Below are positions 35,101 to 43,854 of a stretch of 64,000 nucleotides of DNA, piece by piece. Origin of the DNA: Pipra filicauda (lineage: Eukaryota > Chordata > Aves > Passeriformes > Pipridae); assembly GCF_003945595.2 (NCBI RefSeq), contig NW_024104162.1, positions 558,001 to 622,000 on the forward strand, read 5' to 3'. The position numbers and the translations under genes are program-made. The stretch's first letter is position 1; every line of letters begins with the position of its first letter. The notes below the pieces were generated by a model that saw nothing but the letters and a program-made list of their open reading frames with translations, was not told where the DNA came from and did no database searches.

Positions 35101-35119
35101 CCCGCTCCCGCCGCGACAT
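14047..35119 (-). CDS. DENND6A: DENN domain-containing protein 6A (20 coding exons, complete)
   Basis: DENN-family guanine nucleotide exchange factor. The mammalian protein activates Rab14 on recycling endosomes and affects trafficking of ADAM10 and cadherin. Twenty exons with GT-AG borders join in frame to 594 codons plus a stop (1785 nt). Human is about 608 residues, the difference lying mainly at the acidic, Ala/Gly-rich N-terminus. Visible landmarks are [20 protein letters not shown] at about 41-60 (start of uDENN), [20 protein letters not shown] (94-113), [20 protein letters not shown] (134-153), [10 protein letters not shown] (197-206), [20 protein letters not shown] in the cDENN part (about 270-289), [20 protein letters not shown] in dDENN (about 338-357), and the conserved tail [17 protein letters not shown]. 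The ATG at 35117-35119 was chosen as the first Met before the conserved block; the frame is open further upstream. It lies in tandem with ARF4, about 2.8 kb from it, and head to head with SLMAP. Confidence 0.96.
14652..14726 (-). CDS. DENND6A: DENND6A coding exon 19
   Basis: 75 nt encoding [20 protein letters not shown] then LKNKL (527-551). It corresponds to human [20 protein letters not shown]. Donor AACTG|GTAAGT. Confidence 0.93.
16206..16308 (-). CDS. DENND6A: DENND6A coding exon 18
   Basis: 103 nt encoding [20 protein letters not shown] and [15 protein letters not shown] (492-526). The donor is GAG|GTTAGA, weaker than consensus. Confidence 0.94.
16603..16712 (-). CDS. DENND6A: DENND6A coding exon 17
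   Basis: 110 nt encoding [20 protein letters not shown] and [16 protein letters not shown] (456-491). The donor is CAG|GTCATT, with C at the third intron base, which is unusual. Confidence 0.93.
16797..16850 (-). CDS. DENND6A: DENND6A coding exon 16
   Basis: 54 nt encoding [18 protein letters not shown] (438-455). Acceptor CCCCAG, donor GGAAG|GTAAGG. Confidence 0.95.
17895..17998 (-). mobile_element. Degenerate CR1 LINE remnant in DENND6A intron 15
   Basis: The stretch CTCACTAATGAAGGATGTTG followed by AGCAGTACTGGACCCAGTGC and a CTAGTTACTGG ending resembles the antisense of the CR1 reverse transcriptase region that is common in birds. An 11-bp repeat, TAGTTACTGGA, marks its right end. Limits are approximate. 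Confidence 0.65.
18076..18165 (-). CDS. DENND6A: DENND6A coding exon 15
   Basis: 90 nt encoding [20 protein letters not shown] and [10 protein letters not shown] (408-437). A long pyrimidine tract precedes the acceptor; donor CCATTA|GTGAGT. Confidence 0.95.
18797..18861 (-). CDS. DENND6A: DENND6A coding exon 14
   Basis: 65 nt encoding [20 protein letters not shown] then QK (386-407). It follows a 90-bp intron. Donor AAAAG|GTAATA. Confidence 0.95.
18952..19017 (-). CDS. DENND6A: DENND6A coding exon 13
   Basis: 66 nt encoding [20 protein letters not shown] then KP (364-385), a lysine-rich linker. Donor CCTG|GTAATA. Confidence 0.94.
20758..20852 (-). CDS. DENND6A: DENND6A coding exon 12
   Basis: 95 nt encoding [20 protein letters not shown] and [12 protein letters not shown] (332-363). 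It is near-identical to human. Acceptor TTCTAG, donor CCAG|GTAAAG. Confidence 0.95.
22914..23009 (-). CDS. DENND6A: DENND6A coding exon 11
   Basis: 96 nt encoding [20 protein letters not shown] and [12 protein letters not shown] (300-331). Acceptor TTGCAG, donor GCTCC|GTAAGT. Confidence 0.94.
23184..23306 (-). CDS. DENND6A: DENND6A coding exon 10
   Basis: 123 nt encoding [20 protein letters not shown] and [20 protein letters not shown] (259-299 with the shared Arg). This is the core of the cDENN module. Donor GTTAG|GTAAAT. Confidence 0.95.
   Translation of the reverse strand: MFLPGVLSHSDALGAGAAGRTTCCDGTITIRIFRNCVGPC
23650..23705 (-). CDS. DENND6A: DENND6A coding exon 9
   Basis: 56 nt encoding [18 protein letters not shown] (241-258) plus two bases of an Arg codon. 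LPTVHEVD is identical to human. Donor TTCAG|GTAGGA. Confidence 0.93.
24356..24418 (-). CDS. DENND6A: DENND6A coding exon 8
   Basis: 63 nt encoding [20 protein letters not shown] then Q (220-240). It aligns to human VRIPTCHDKPGTTQIVQL. Donor CATCAG|GTAGAG. Confidence 0.92.
25861..25940 (-). CDS. DENND6A: DENND6A coding exon 7
   Basis: 80 nt encoding [20 protein letters not shown] then IMGVIMK (193-219). Acceptor TTTCAG, donor ATGAAG|GTAAGT. Confidence 0.94.
27060..27165 (-). CDS. DENND6A: DENND6A coding exon 6
   Basis: 106 nt encoding [20 protein letters not shown] then [15 protein letters not shown] (158-192). Human has [20 protein letters not shown] here. Donor GCAG|GTAGTG. Confidence 0.94.
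27543..27623 (-). CDS. DENND6A: DENND6A coding exon 5
   Basis: 81 nt encoding [20 protein letters not shown] then KRGYFQK (131-157), a hallmark uDENN segment. Donor CAGAAG|GTAATT. Confidence 0.95.
28606..28718 (-). CDS. DENND6A: DENND6A coding exon 4
   Basis: 113 nt encoding [20 protein letters not shown] then [18 protein letters not shown] (93-130). The donor is the weak AAG|GTTGGA; the reading frame and the next exon make this border secure. Confidence 0.93.
28719..32115 (-). other. DENND6A: DENND6A intron 3
   Basis: 3.4-kb intron with no recognisable repeat family or gene. Two long A-rich tracts lie near 31018-31053. The segment at about 29,880-30,200 is locally more GC-rich, but I recognise no element there. 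Confidence 0.75.
32116..32158 (-). CDS. DENND6A: DENND6A coding exon 3
   Basis: 43 nt encoding [14 protein letters not shown] (79-92) plus one base. It is separated from exon 2 by a 94-bp intron. Donor TTCGG|GTAAGT. Confidence 0.94.
32253..32291 (-). CDS. DENND6A: DENND6A coding exon 2
   Basis: A 39-nt mini-exon encoding [13 protein letters not shown] (residues 66-78). Acceptor CCTGTAG, donor AAAGAG|GTAAGT. Both borders and the match to human IYPQHSKLTDREK support it despite its size. Confidence 0.93.
32292..34924 (-). other. DENND6A: DENND6A intron 1
   Basis: 2.6-kb intron. It contains an A-rich tract near 33009-33022 and a 40-bp minisatellite at 34227-34432. Its right end is inside the promoter CpG island. 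Confidence 0.8.
34227..34432. repeat. 40-bp minisatellite, about five units
   Basis: Units begin ATTCCC at 34227, 34267, 34313, 34353 and 34393. Four units are 40 bp and the second is 46 bp through a 6-bp insertion. The two central units (34313 and 34353) differ at only three positions; the outer units are more diverged. A partial unit precedes the array. On the DENND6A sense strand the array is G-rich. Confidence 0.9.
34925..35119 (-). CDS. DENND6A: DENND6A coding exon 1
   Basis: Residues 1-65: [20 protein letters not shown], then an acidic Ala-rich stretch and [25 protein letters not shown]. Donor GTGGAG|GTACGT. The N-terminal 40 residues are poorly conserved with human, so the exact start is the least certain point. 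Confidence 0.9.
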
Positions 35120-35148
35120 GGCCCCGACCCCGGCCCCGCCGCGCGGAG

Positions 35149-35157
35149 CCACGTGAC
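35149..35157 (-). promoter_or_regulatory. DENND6A: E-box / CLEAR-like site in DENND6A promoter
   Basis: Gene-strand GTCACGTGG contains the palindrome CACGTG with a 5' GT flank, similar to the element bound by TFEB/USF/MYC-type factors. It lies 30 bp upstream of the ATG. Function is inferred from motif only. Confidence 0.4.
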
Positions 35158-38029
35158 CGCCCCGCCCCGCCCCCCCGGAGCCGCCCGGAGTGGGCGGGGC
35201 CAAGCGGGCACCGAGGGGCGGCTGAACCATTCCTGCGGGGAGCGGGGGGGGGCGGTAGGGGCGGAGCGCCCCCCAGCGGCCCGCGGGGAGGGCGGCGGTG
35301 CGGCCGCGGCTCGGCCCGGCCCGGCAGCTCCGAACGGGCACCGGGAGGGCCGTGCAGCTTCAGGGGCGCTTGAGACACAGCAACCCCGCCCCCGAGAGCC
35401 CATATTACAATATGGTTTTGCTTAATAAAGCAGCTACTTCATTGCTACTTTATGCTGTGGGAGCAGCTCTGCAGGCAGGGGCACGATCCCAGTTTTCTGT
35501 TCCTCCGCGGCAGGTCAGTGGCAGCCTCTGCCTGGGGACTAGGTGGTCGCTAAGGAATTAACAGGCATAGCTACATCATATCCTACACAACGCTGAACAC
35601 CATTCAGGAGTCAGGTGGAAATACCCCACAGGCTGATGCCTGAACGACATCGCCCTCACAGGAAATTGGGATAAATAAAAAAAGCATCCAAATCTCTTAA
35701 AACCTCTCTTAGCGCCTTAGCCAAAATCCAAGCTCTTTATTTAATAATGGAAGAGCTTTCAAATACTCCTTTAGCACTGTCCATCTCCCATTTATATTTA
35801 ATTAGGAAACATTTTGTAGAGTTTAAAGTGTTAAGTAGCTACTTTATTAGACAAAAACACTCCCCTCCTCCTGACCTGTACCTGTTATTATTTAGTTACT
35901 CACACCAGACTTCTGGTTGACTGCTACCAGCACAGTCTCGGCAGCAGTAGATGCAGATGTGCTGCTTGCCTGAATCACTACAGGCCAGGTTTTCTTCCGG
36001 ATAGGAGTTGCAAATATTAAAACTGAGATACCACATCTATACACACTTAAAATTTATGACTCTTTAGATGCACTGTTTCCTTAAGACCCATTAACATCAT
36101 TTGTTTATCTATCAAAACCAAACTGCTAGAAATTAAAGTACGCTTTGATCGTTAGAGTAATTTTCTAGACAAAGGAGGAACAAACATTGAACTCAGACAA
36201 AATTATGATACATGAAATTATTGCGGTAATAATTTAAGATATAGCGGCCTTCAGTTATCAGAAGCCATTAGTGGCAAAGTGGATGTCAGATAGTAAGATA
36301 GGAATGAGGTTCTGCAGTGCAGCCTGGGCAGGGCTGTACAGGAAGGCTCTCGCTGTCTGTAGCTGCTTCAGGTATTTTATCATGATGCCACGCGAGACTC
36401 ACACATTTTTCAAGTAGTTAACTCCTGGGTTCTGTAAAAGGTCACTATTCAAAAAAAGACATGACTAAGACTGAGCTTCATCAAGTTAAATTCAGCACAG
36501 TGATTCTGCAGTGGTGTTTCATTCGCTATTTCCATTTAAGAGCTGAAATGGGGCCCGGCCAAAAGCTTTATCGCTTAGTTTAAGGAAAGATACCATCTCT
36601 CTGCTTCTTACAAGCCTTCCCTTGTTTATATTTTTATACTTTTCCTTGTTTACATTCTTGCTGTCATGACCAAAATGAAATTTCAGCTGTTATTATCATG
36701 CATGCCCTTTTAGTTTTTGCTGGCCTCTCTTTGTAAGTTTTCACGTGAATAAAAAGTACAAATGTATATAAGTAAAATAATAAGAACAAAAAACTTAATA
36801 AGAGTTATATGCTCTGCTCATTTTATTAAACAAGAACAAGTAAATTAATTCCATTCGATGCTTTACAAATAATCTTTTGGCAGGATAAAGTTAAGAGAAT
36901 AGAGACACAGTCTTTGATAAAAAAGTCATCGAAAAAGAGAGGATTCTCATCTACTGGAGATATTCCCAATTAACAGGGAAACACTAGTTCAGGAAGATTT
37001 TCACCTAGGTATTTCAAATCCATTTTAGTTTTCATTAAATGTGATTATCTTCCTCAGTTGAGAAAGAATGTCTGTTGTTTAAGAAATAGAATAAAAATAT
37101 TTCTGCATTTATTTCAAGTATTGTAACATAGAAACAACTGAGACTGCTTTCTCCTGCAAGAAGTGTATCAGTGGAGGATAAAATAGACTTCAAAGCTCAG
37201 AATCTATAAAATGAGAACGCTTAGCTACAACTTGCAATACTGACTCATGAAATAGCAGGGCTCTGCATATGGAATGTGCCCTTAGAAATCTCCATGAACT
37301 CTGCCTTGTTTTGCAGAAATACAGTGATCTGTTCATGTAAATATTCGGCACAGTTTGGAAAAGAAAGTCTGCTAGAGAAAGCATCCTCTGTGATGTCCGT
37401 TGCTGGAATAAAAATGAAAATAGGCCTGGGTGGGACAGCTGGATTCTAAAGAGCCCAAACGCTTCAGTGTTTGAGCCTGTCTTGCTTTCTTCCACCCTCT
37501 ATCTTGCAACTACAGCTGCCATCTCCAGAGCTGTATCCCGCCTCCCTCAGTGGGATGCTTTCTATCAGGTGGCAGCAAATGTTGTGTTGGCTGCTGGCTG
37601 GCCTGTTTCCATCAGCAGGGAGTGACTGTGCAGACTGCTCACATCCACAGAGGAACACCAAAGAACTGGATAAACATCATCTGCTCACCTCACCTTCCCT
37701 CCTCCGCCACCCGCCTTCGCATTTCAGTTTAAAGTGGTACTTCATTTGTATTTGAAAATTAGCTCTGGTTCATTTGAAACAAATAAACACTCACCAAAAC
37801 TGGCATAATTATTTTTAAAGCATCTTTTCTATTTTTCAAACAGACACAGAAAACATCAGACTTTTCAAAAAGTCAATTTTAATATTGACTTTTTATTTGA
37901 TATATTAATAGAAAAGCAATTAAGGCTGGTTACATGATGACTCCTTTCTGCTCAAATAGTAAAGCAGTGAAAATGCCAGATATATCAACTTAGCTAATTT
38001 CATCAGAAATTCAGAAACATTGTATGTAA

Positions 38030-38310
38030 CATCAGTTATACGTTAGCATAATAATGTATTAATGGCACACATATTACATTATATTTCTATATATACTCCA
38101 AATACGTGTATTATTAACATAGTATAAAACATATATTGTATATGTAAATAGATAGGATATATATAGTATAATAAACATTTTATATAATTGCATAACATAT
38201 TAATATATTTATTGCATGATGTAAATTGAATAGTATATTCAGTATATGCTTACTACATATATTCCATTAATGTAACTGTCCATTATGTTGGTAAGACACT
38301 CATTTATATA
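38030..38310. repeat. TA-rich low-complexity tract
   Basis: About 280 bp dominated by TATA/ATAT words with very few G or C, resembling a decayed (TA)n microsatellite. Such tracts can melt easily or fold into hairpins, but nothing here shows a function. Confidence 0.7.
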
Positions 38311-39604
38311 ATAGGTACAAGTGTCTTTTAATAAGCTTAACCAAGACTAGAGATAGGAGCAGGGAAGGATTTGAAAGAAAATGCGATAAATGGAAAATCT
38401 ACCTGACAAGAGAGGATTAAACTTTCAAAATTAATGCTGAAAGATAATGTAATTCTTCTTTACATAATCAGTCAGAGTTAAAAGATAAGGAACAGAAAAT
38501 AAGTCTGAAACTAAAGACCGATAATAGCACTAAAATAAAAAAGTGTAACCACTTCAGTAAACCTGGGGTGATAGTTAGAATAAAATTTTTAATCACAGGA
38601 GAAAACTTCTCTGAAACAGTTTCTTACTTTTTGACAAGTTCAGCTTGATTCAGAGTGTTTCAGAAGCTACTTCTCAGGCAAGTTTCTTTTGCAGAAGATA
38701 CAGTAATATGTAAAGAACAGTTCAAACTTTGATATACATTTCCACGTGTGGCAGTAAATGCCTCCATAGACTGTAATTTTAAAATGTGGTACAGCTTAAA
38801 AGAGTGCAGTAATACATTGAATTTGTTATATTTCTGAAAACCAATACAAAATTGATTTGGTCAATTGCTTATGAATGAGTTTCAGGGATGAGAACTCAGG
38901 AGAAAGCTGTGCATTTCCATCTTTCTCCTTGCCTGTCTAACAAACACTATCATTTTGCATCTTAATTTTTATACTAGAAACTGAACTTTTGCTACACAGC
39001 ATGCATCAGTCGTTCCACATGTAACAATCCCTCGAGGCAGGATCTCCCACTAAGCAATTGGTTCACAACACCTCTCCTCTGAAAATTTAATCTGATATAT
39101 ATTAATTATTTTGGTGGCCTGTTATACCATCACTGCACAGTACTCAGAAATCTGGCACTGAGTTCCCTATAACTATGCTCAGTGTTTCTCTTTTTCAGTC
39201 AGTTACAGTCAGCTTAGAATTCACCACAGGCTTCCTGCAGCAAAACATCTCATTTTTCATCAAGTCATTAAGATTCAACACTCTCAAGCCAAAATCCAGA
39301 TGTTTTTCAGGTATGCACATAAACTCCCTCTGCTGCATTTCGTCCTCCTGCCACAGACACCAGCTCTTTAGGGGACGAATGTGCCACTCCCCTCCCTTCC
39401 CCTTCCCTTATCCAAGATGGCTATGGAGAGGGCTGTTTCTGCCCTCAGCTATGATGGCTATCATAACATTTTTATGGACTTCCTGCCCAGAAAAAGGACA
39501 GACACCTCCGTGGGATCCTGCTGCCCTTACCCAACATGGCTGCGAGGTGCTCTGCCTGCTTCGGTTGTGACAGTGGTTTGCAGAAACAAAGCAGGAGCTG
39601 ACAC

Positions 39605-39625
39605 ATCCTCCTCCTCCTCCTCCCC
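39605..39625 (+). repeat. (CCT)n microsatellite
   Basis: A short run of CTC/CCT triplets, about six units, in an otherwise unique intergenic patch. Confidence 0.7.
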
Positions 39626-41701
39626 CGAGCACAGCACAGCAGAGCACTTCACACCAAACTCTTCGTCCACCTGTTGCTTCCCACAGTTCTAAGAGGGACA
39701 CTTTCTGGTAAGCATCAAACACCTCATAAAACACTCATACAGTAATTTGTATCCTCGTTTCAGAATGCAGCCGCTCTCTGTATTTTCAGCTTAGTCTATG
39801 ACTCAGCCCTTGACAAATTCTGAACTCATTAGGCAATTTGAAATAGGAGTTAAAAAGTGTGAGGGATAACTACACCCATCCAGCTCCTCTGAGAGCTGGC
39901 ACTCACGCAGAGGAGGGCTCAGATTAATGGCCTCGATGAAAAGTAACTCGGTTGTTACACGAGGCGTTTGGCAGCTCCAAAAAGATCTAGAAAGGCAGCT
40001 GGCACATACCATTGCTTTCCCCTGAGACTGTCAAAATGGGATTTCTCCAGGGGATGAAGAAGGGTTCAGGATACCAACTATGCCAGTGGCTTACAGTTTA
40101 AAGGACACAGATGCTCAGAGTATTAGTTTGTTCTACTGGTCACAGCAAGGCTTGGGAAAGACACTGTACAGACAATACAGTATGGAATTTGAATCCCAAT
40201 ATCTAAAAATTACAAATACTTAGAACATCAGAAAAAGATATCCAGTGCTCAGTTAATTATTTTTACTCTATTCTCTTAGGCCCTATAGATGGTAATGGAT
40301 CTTAATCTCTAATTTTACTTTCAAACTCCTTTCCCGATTAAGCACGCACATCTCATAAACATTCTTTTCATTCCACCTGTATAACCACTTCATAACACCT
40401 GTAGTACTCATTGAATGAACACCTGTGGTACCCCTTGTTCCCACTTTTTACACCTTTGCAATTCCAAAGTGCTCTCAACTACTTTTACTTTCGCAACTCT
40501 CTCCCTCAAATATAACTCCTAATGGACTTTAATTTATTCTCTCTTTCTCCATTTTCTTTTTGTATCCTTTTCCTTCTCCTCTTTGATTACTTATGGAAGC
40601 TTGTGTGCTGTAAGCAACAGCCATACTGAATTTTAATTTATTTAAAAAATTAGTAAATTCAGATTATATTTATCACAATAGTATAATCTTGTAAACAAGC
40701 TGATGCAAGCTGTGAAGTGGTGTGTCAGATATTTTTTTTGTTCTCTCCTGTCAGGAAAATTAAGACTATGGATAAACAGTCCTAAAACTTCCACCTATCA
40801 GACTTTTTTTGTGTGTTCAAAAATCAGACTTGTCTTTAATTTCGGATTTCATTTTTTTGCTTCAAACACAGACACTCCAGTCTGGTTGTGCTGTCTTTTT
40901 CTCATTGGATTGCTAGAAGAAAACGAGGCTGTAACAAATCACATCTCCCTTCCCCAAATCAAAGTGCAGTCAAAAAGAAAGGGAGAAAAATTAAGACAGC
41001 CTTGAGATTTTACTGTGCTACAACTAAACCCACAGTCATTGTGCCTTGTGTCACACACAGCACTGCCTTACCTCGACTGCTACTTTCCCCCTCGTCCCTG
41101 AGCTGCCTGGCCCTGCTCCACTCCTCTCCTCCACGTCTGCTCTTTCTGCCATCAGAGAACCCTCCCATGTCCCTAATCCTAACACCTTGTCACAGGGTAA
41201 TTATAGCGCTGGCACGACCCCAACATCTATCTTATATCCAACAATTTCCACTTGTTTGTTCAACAGGGAATGACGGAATTAAAAATGAATTCGGACCAGA
41301 GAGGCCCGTTCAGCACCAACGACCTTGACAAAGTCATCTTTCCTTGGCTTCTAGAAAACGGGGATAAATATGATTATAGATGATGCTCCGTGACTTACTG
41401 AGGGAAGACACTGCACCAGTGACCCCACCCCAGTCCTGTCCCTGTTCCTGCAGCCACCGCTCCAAAGCTCCCCCTGGTCCAGCCACCAACCTGCAACTAG
41501 AGAAGGCAAACACGGCCAGCGTTCCTCCCGCCCCGGGGCACGGCAAACCACACTGCGGCTTCCAGGGATTTCAACCCGGGATCATAAAACGAGCAGAAGA
41601 GCAAGGGGAACGCAGGAGGATGTCCAGGAGACTCCTGCAGCCTCTCATGCGAGCTCTGCTGAGAACGCGTCACCCCAGGTTCTCCTCAGAGCTCCCTTAT
41701 T

Positions 41702-41960
41702 TCACAGAATTACAGAACAGCCTGAGTTGGGAGGGACCCACAAGGATCATAGAGTCCAACCCTCAGCCCTGCACAGGACACCCCAAGAATCCCACCACGT
41801 GCCCGAGAGCGTTGTCCAAACACTCCTTCAGCTCTGGCAGCTTTAGGGCCGTGACCACTTCCCAGTGGAGCCTGTTCAGTGCCCAACCACACTCTGGGTG
41901 AAGAATCTTTCCCTGATATCAAACATAAGCCTCCTCTGACACAACTCCAGGCCATTCCCT
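41702..41960 (-). mobile_element. CR1 LINE 3' fragment upstream of SLMAP
   Basis: Starts TTCACAGAATTACAGAACAG, then TTGGGAGGGACCCACAAGGA and TCATAGAGTCCAACC, the antisense CR1 3' end. It continues through a segment ending near CCAGGCCATTCCCTCCCC. At about 260 bp it is the longest CR1 3' end in the window and abuts the SLMAP CpG island. Confidence 0.88.
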
Positions 41961-42254
41961 CCCCCTTATAAACAAGGTCTGACGGGCCCCGCTCGCTCCC
42001 TCCCTCCCGGCCAGGGCACAGCCGAGGAGAACGGCGAGGGGAAAGCGACCGCACGGGGCCGAGGGGCTCACTCACCTCAGCTCCTGCCCCCGTGCTAACA
42101 CGTCCCAGCCGTGCCCTTTCAGCAATAGCCCCTCTCCCCTTTTCCCGCTCCCCTTTCCCGGCTCATCCCACCGTTTCCCCCCCCCCCTCACTCCCGATCC
42201 CAGCGCCCGGAGCGGGGCGGGGCCCGCGCGTGCCGCAGCCTCACCGCTCCCAGC

Positions 42255-42264
42255 GCGCATGCGC
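42255..42264 (+). promoter_or_regulatory. SLMAP: NRF1 palindrome GCGCATGCGC
   Basis: A perfect 10-bp match to the NRF1 (nuclear respiratory factor 1) palindrome, between the two GC-box clusters and about 90 bp before the first upstream ATG. NRF1 sites of this type cluster near starts of CpG-island promoters. Confidence 0.6.
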
Positions 42265-42353
42265 GGGGCGCGCCGGTGCGCACGCCGCCCGCCCCCGGCC
42301 CCGCCCCGCCCGGCCCCGGCGCCGCGGCCACACCGGGAAGGGCTCCAGGCGCT

Positions 42354-42531
42354 ATGGCGGCGGCTGCGCGCAAGGTAAGGGGGGGAGCGGGCGCGCCCCG
42401 AGCCGCCCGCGGGGCCGCGCCAAGCGGGGCTGGGGGGACGCGCGGGGCCGCGCCGAGCGGGACGCGCTTGACCCGGTTTGTTTTCGGCCCCACAGGTCGG
42501 AGGAAAGTTCCCGCGGTCGGCGGCCGCCTGA
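42354..42531 (+). other. SLMAP: Candidate spliced upstream ORF in SLMAP leader
   Basis: ATG at 42354 opens seven codons (MAAAARK) up to the donor at 42375. Joined to the acceptor at 42496 the frame continues VGGKFPRSAAA and stops at TGA (about 42529-42531), giving 18 codons. The splice is predicted from site quality only. Confidence 0.35.
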
Positions 42532-42760
42532 GCGGCAGGAGCGACCGAGCGGGAGCGCCCGGGCCCGGCCGCCAGGCCTCTCCCGCCACCGGGGCAGCGG
42601 AGCGGCGCTGGGCGGGCGGAGAGCGCGGGGGTGCGCAGCGGGCCCGCCTCATGCGCAGCCACCTGCGGAGGGGCTGAGCGGAGCCGCCGCCGCCGCGCCG
42701 GGGGCTCCTGGCGGGCACTGCCCGGGGCAGCCCCTGCCCGCCCACCCCGGCACCGCCGCC

Positions 42761-42779
42761 GCCGACGGACGGACGGACG
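42761..42779 (+). repeat. (GGAC)n short tandem run
   Basis: About four GACG/GGAC units in a row within the GC-rich SLMAP leader. It is a small microsatellite in a region of low sequence complexity. Confidence 0.65.
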
Positions 42780-43656
42780 CCGGCCCTGCCGCCGCCAGAG
42801 CCACCGCCGGGGAGCGACCTGTCAGCGCACCTCGCAGGCCGGCCCCGAGGACCCTTCCCACGCGCTGGTTTGTCCCCGGGAGAAGGAGAGTTGGGAGCCC
42901 TCTCCGTGCCTTATCAAGTTCCTTATCTGAGCGGCTGCCAGACGCTGTAGACCAGTTCGGCTTTATCTGGTGCAGGGGAGGAAAACAGTGTATCTCTCGC
43001 ACCCCATCCCAAATCGAGGACCACCTATTCTGCCGTGGTTTAATTCACGAAGATGGTGAAATGCGGATTGCCGTGTGAAGCAGCTAGATCCCTGTTGTGG
43101 ACTGAGGGCTTCGTATTCACCTCCCAGCTCCCGATCTGTGCTCTGTGAGAGAGGACACTAATTCTTCTCCTTCAACCCCTTCCCTAAACCTTTCCTTGCT
43201 TCCATGTTGCATTGGTCAGACTTTTGGTCAGTGTTGTTTACGGAAGGGGAGGGGAAAGAAGGCAGTTGAGGTTACAAACAAAAGTACTTGTATGACTCAT
43301 CTACTTGGATTTAAGACATTATATCCTTCTTTCAAGGGGCCTTTGCTTCTCTCTGAAGGAATCAGATGCTTGTTCCTATTCTTCCAGAGGAGGATGGATT
43401 GAAAGTTGTCCATTTTAGACTTTTCTTGGGCCACTGCTGATATTATTAAAGACATAATGGGGCTTTTTCACTGGATTATTGCCAGGATTAGTTTACACAC
43501 TGAAACAATGAGTTGTTAGGCCTCTCATACGATAATATTTGTCCTGCTTTAATATAAAGTTGCTGCGGAGGTGCGTTAAAAATCGCGGAGGACAGTCTGC
43601 ATCAGAGGAGGCTCTCTTCGTCTCTGGTTGGTGTGGCAACCAGCAATCTGTCCTCG

Positions 43657-43854
43657 ATGCCTTCAGCCTTGGCCATCTTCACTTGCCGCCCGAACTCTCA
43701 TCCGTTTCAGGAGCGTCATGTCTACCTGGACGAGCCCGTCAAGATCGGCCGCTCCGTGGCTCGCTGCCGGCCAGCCCAGAACAACGCCACGTTTGACTGC
43801 AAGGTGCTCTCCAGGAACCATGCTCTTGTCTGGTTTGATCACAAGACAGGCAAG
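43657..43854 (+). CDS. SLMAP: Sarcolemma-associated protein, first coding exon
   Basis: Encodes residues 1-66, from [20 protein letters not shown] to HKTGK, and ends at the donor GGCAAG|GTAAGA in phase 0. SLMAP is a tail-anchored adaptor with an N-terminal FHA domain, long coiled coils and a C-terminal membrane anchor. It links phosphorylated MST1/2 to the STRIPAK-PP2A complex and also acts at ER, sarcolemma and centrosome. The FHA phosphopeptide-binding signature is visible: GRS with Arg32, and SRNH (53-56). The only difference from human that I can name is Val28 for Ile. I looked for the next exon (expected FYLQDTKSSNGTF) and did not find it in the window. The frame is open 24 nt upstream, but with no other ATG. 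Confidence 0.95.

Larger units (their letters stand above)
34750..35400 (-). promoter_or_regulatory. DENND6A: CpG island promoter of DENND6A
   Basis: A dense CpG region covering coding exon 1 and upstream DNA. GC boxes lie at about 35158-35171 and 35190-35201, just upstream of the ATG at 35119. There is no TATA box. Long opposing open frames here are composition artefacts. Confidence 0.85.
35401..41701. other. Intergenic region between DENND6A and SLMAP promoters
   Basis: About 6.3 kb with no supported gene. It contains a TA-rich tract (38030-38310), a (CCT)n run near 39605-39625, and a moderately GC-rich patch at 39340-39690 and 41050-41700. Short open frames are not recognisable. Confidence 0.75.
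41980..42900 (+). promoter_or_regulatory. SLMAP: CpG island promoter of SLMAP
   Basis: Very CpG-rich, with GC boxes at 42214-42223 and about 42289-42310 and no TATA box. Transcription probably begins near 42.2-42.35 kb. It is head to head with DENND6A at about 7 kb, too far for a shared bidirectional promoter. Confidence 0.8.
42300..43656 (+). other. SLMAP: SLMAP 5' leader region (probable 5' UTR, possibly spliced)
   Basis: Sequence between the promoter and the SLMAP start codon has no protein-like content. A good donor (CAAG|GTAAGG at 42375) and a plausible acceptor (CCCCACAG at 42488-42495) would remove a 121-nt intron. Several upstream ATGs lie in the leader. How much of 42.9-43.55 kb is retained in mRNA cannot be decided from the sequence. 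Confidence 0.5.

Noticed and set aside
34651..35425. Several 190-250 codon open frames on both strands around 35 kb
   Set aside because: Only the minus-strand frame carrying [10 protein letters not shown]...[10 protein letters not shown] is real (DENND6A exon 1). The others are CpG-island shadows.
39405..39545. AAGATGGCT and CAACATGGCT words in a GC-richer patch, as possible YY1-type promoter elements of an unannotated transcript
   Set aside because: Only partial matches to the YY1 core, no CpG island and no recognisable exon nearby.
42092..43078. Long plus-strand open frame (328 codons) across the SLMAP CpG island
   Set aside because: Composition is almost all Arg, Pro, Ala and Gly, opposing strands are equally open, and no domain is visible. 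It is a stop-poor artefact of GC-rich DNA overlapping the promoter and leader.
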